Part shown: in pieces, positions 12,874 to 12,935 of the stretch
Position numbering within the stretch: the first letter of the stretch is position 1
How the letters are laid out: every line of letters begins with the position of its first letter
Origin: Dehalococcoidia bacterium
GTDB lineage: Bacteria > Chloroflexota > Dehalococcoidia > Tepidiformales > Tepidiformaceae
Direction of reading: 5' to 3'
Assembly (NCBI GenBank): GCA_009838385.1
Contig: VXRS01000189.1
Coordinates: forward strand, 1-12,935
Length of the DNA stretch: 12,935 nt
Translations under genes and position numbers: made by a program
Notes under the pieces: generated by a model
The model's input: the letters and a program-made list of their open reading frames with translations, nothing else
The model's database searches: none
Told to the model about the DNA's origin: nothing

Positions 12874-12935
12874 CTAGAGCCCCTCGTTGATCTCCGCGAT
12901 GCCGAGGTCGAAGTACTCGTTCAGGTTCGTGACGG
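12874..12935 (-). CDS. 3' end of an unidentified gene at the right edge
   Basis: The last 20 codons of a minus-strand frame enter from the right edge: VTNLNEYFDLGIAEINEGL then TAG (12876-12874). The composition is protein-like and a GC hairpin follows the stop at once. Too little is visible to name a family. Confidence 0.5.
   Translation of the reverse strand, partial: VTNLNEYFDLGIAEINEGL

Noticed and set aside
1..12935. CRISPR array, insertion sequence or prophage
   Set aside because: No spaced repeat array, transposase, integrase or phage structural protein is visible on either strand.

Overview
The DNA is GC-rich, with strong G/C preference at third codon positions, GTG and possibly TTG/CTG starts, and bacterial-type tRNAs. 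Several proteins recall Chloroflexota, particularly Dehalococcoidia-like lineages: the Cys-pair RCC1-like repeats, a small HRW...C-x2-C protein, a two-helix DM13 membrane protein, and a single-domain ferredoxin next to a P450. That assignment is recollection-based inference. No phage or transposase gene is visible, but the gene mix (two toxin-antitoxin-like modules, a chimeric gene remnant, a direct repeat bracketing one gene) points to a rearranged accessory region.

Left part, minus strand (1-4323). A small three-helix membrane protein lies upstream of a tRNA-Thr(TGT)/tRNA-Tyr(GTA) pair. Only 45 nt after tRNA-Tyr begins a 909-residue exported metallophosphatase/5'-nucleotidase with a C-terminal membrane anchor. 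An exported protein made of at least seven RCC1-like repeats follows it and runs off the left edge. With no terminator visible between the tRNAs and these two genes, they may share a transcript.

Centre, mostly plus strand (4532-7988). This holds an acidic 118-aa protein, a GrpB-family protein bracketed by a 30-bp near-perfect direct repeat, and a single-unit RCK (KtrA/TrkA-type) potassium-channel regulator ending at a strong bidirectional terminator. Next come a small minus-strand C-x2-C protein, a divergent HxlR-type winged-helix regulator with an extra C-terminal domain, and a textbook higBA toxin-antitoxin pair with a dyad-rich promoter.

Right part (8008-12935). A minus-strand DM13 membrane protein is divergent from a tight plus-strand operon of [3Fe-4S] ferredoxin, cytochrome P450 and GNAT acetyltransferase. 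After these lies a broken Nudix gene whose frame runs into one RCC1-like repeat fragment and stops. Facing it on the minus strand are a 46-aa ORF, a Doc-type Fic toxin homologue and a class I methyltransferase, plus the 3' end of an unidentified gene at the right edge.

Possible functional groupings are an exported phosphate/nucleotide-salvage unit (nucleotidase with RCC1-like protein), a self-contained P450 electron-transfer pair, and two candidate addiction modules. No single wholly new system is evident. The most unusual items are the Nudix-RCC1 chimera, the repeat-bracketed grpB-like gene, and the Doc gene that lacks a normal start codon and follows a 46-aa ORF.
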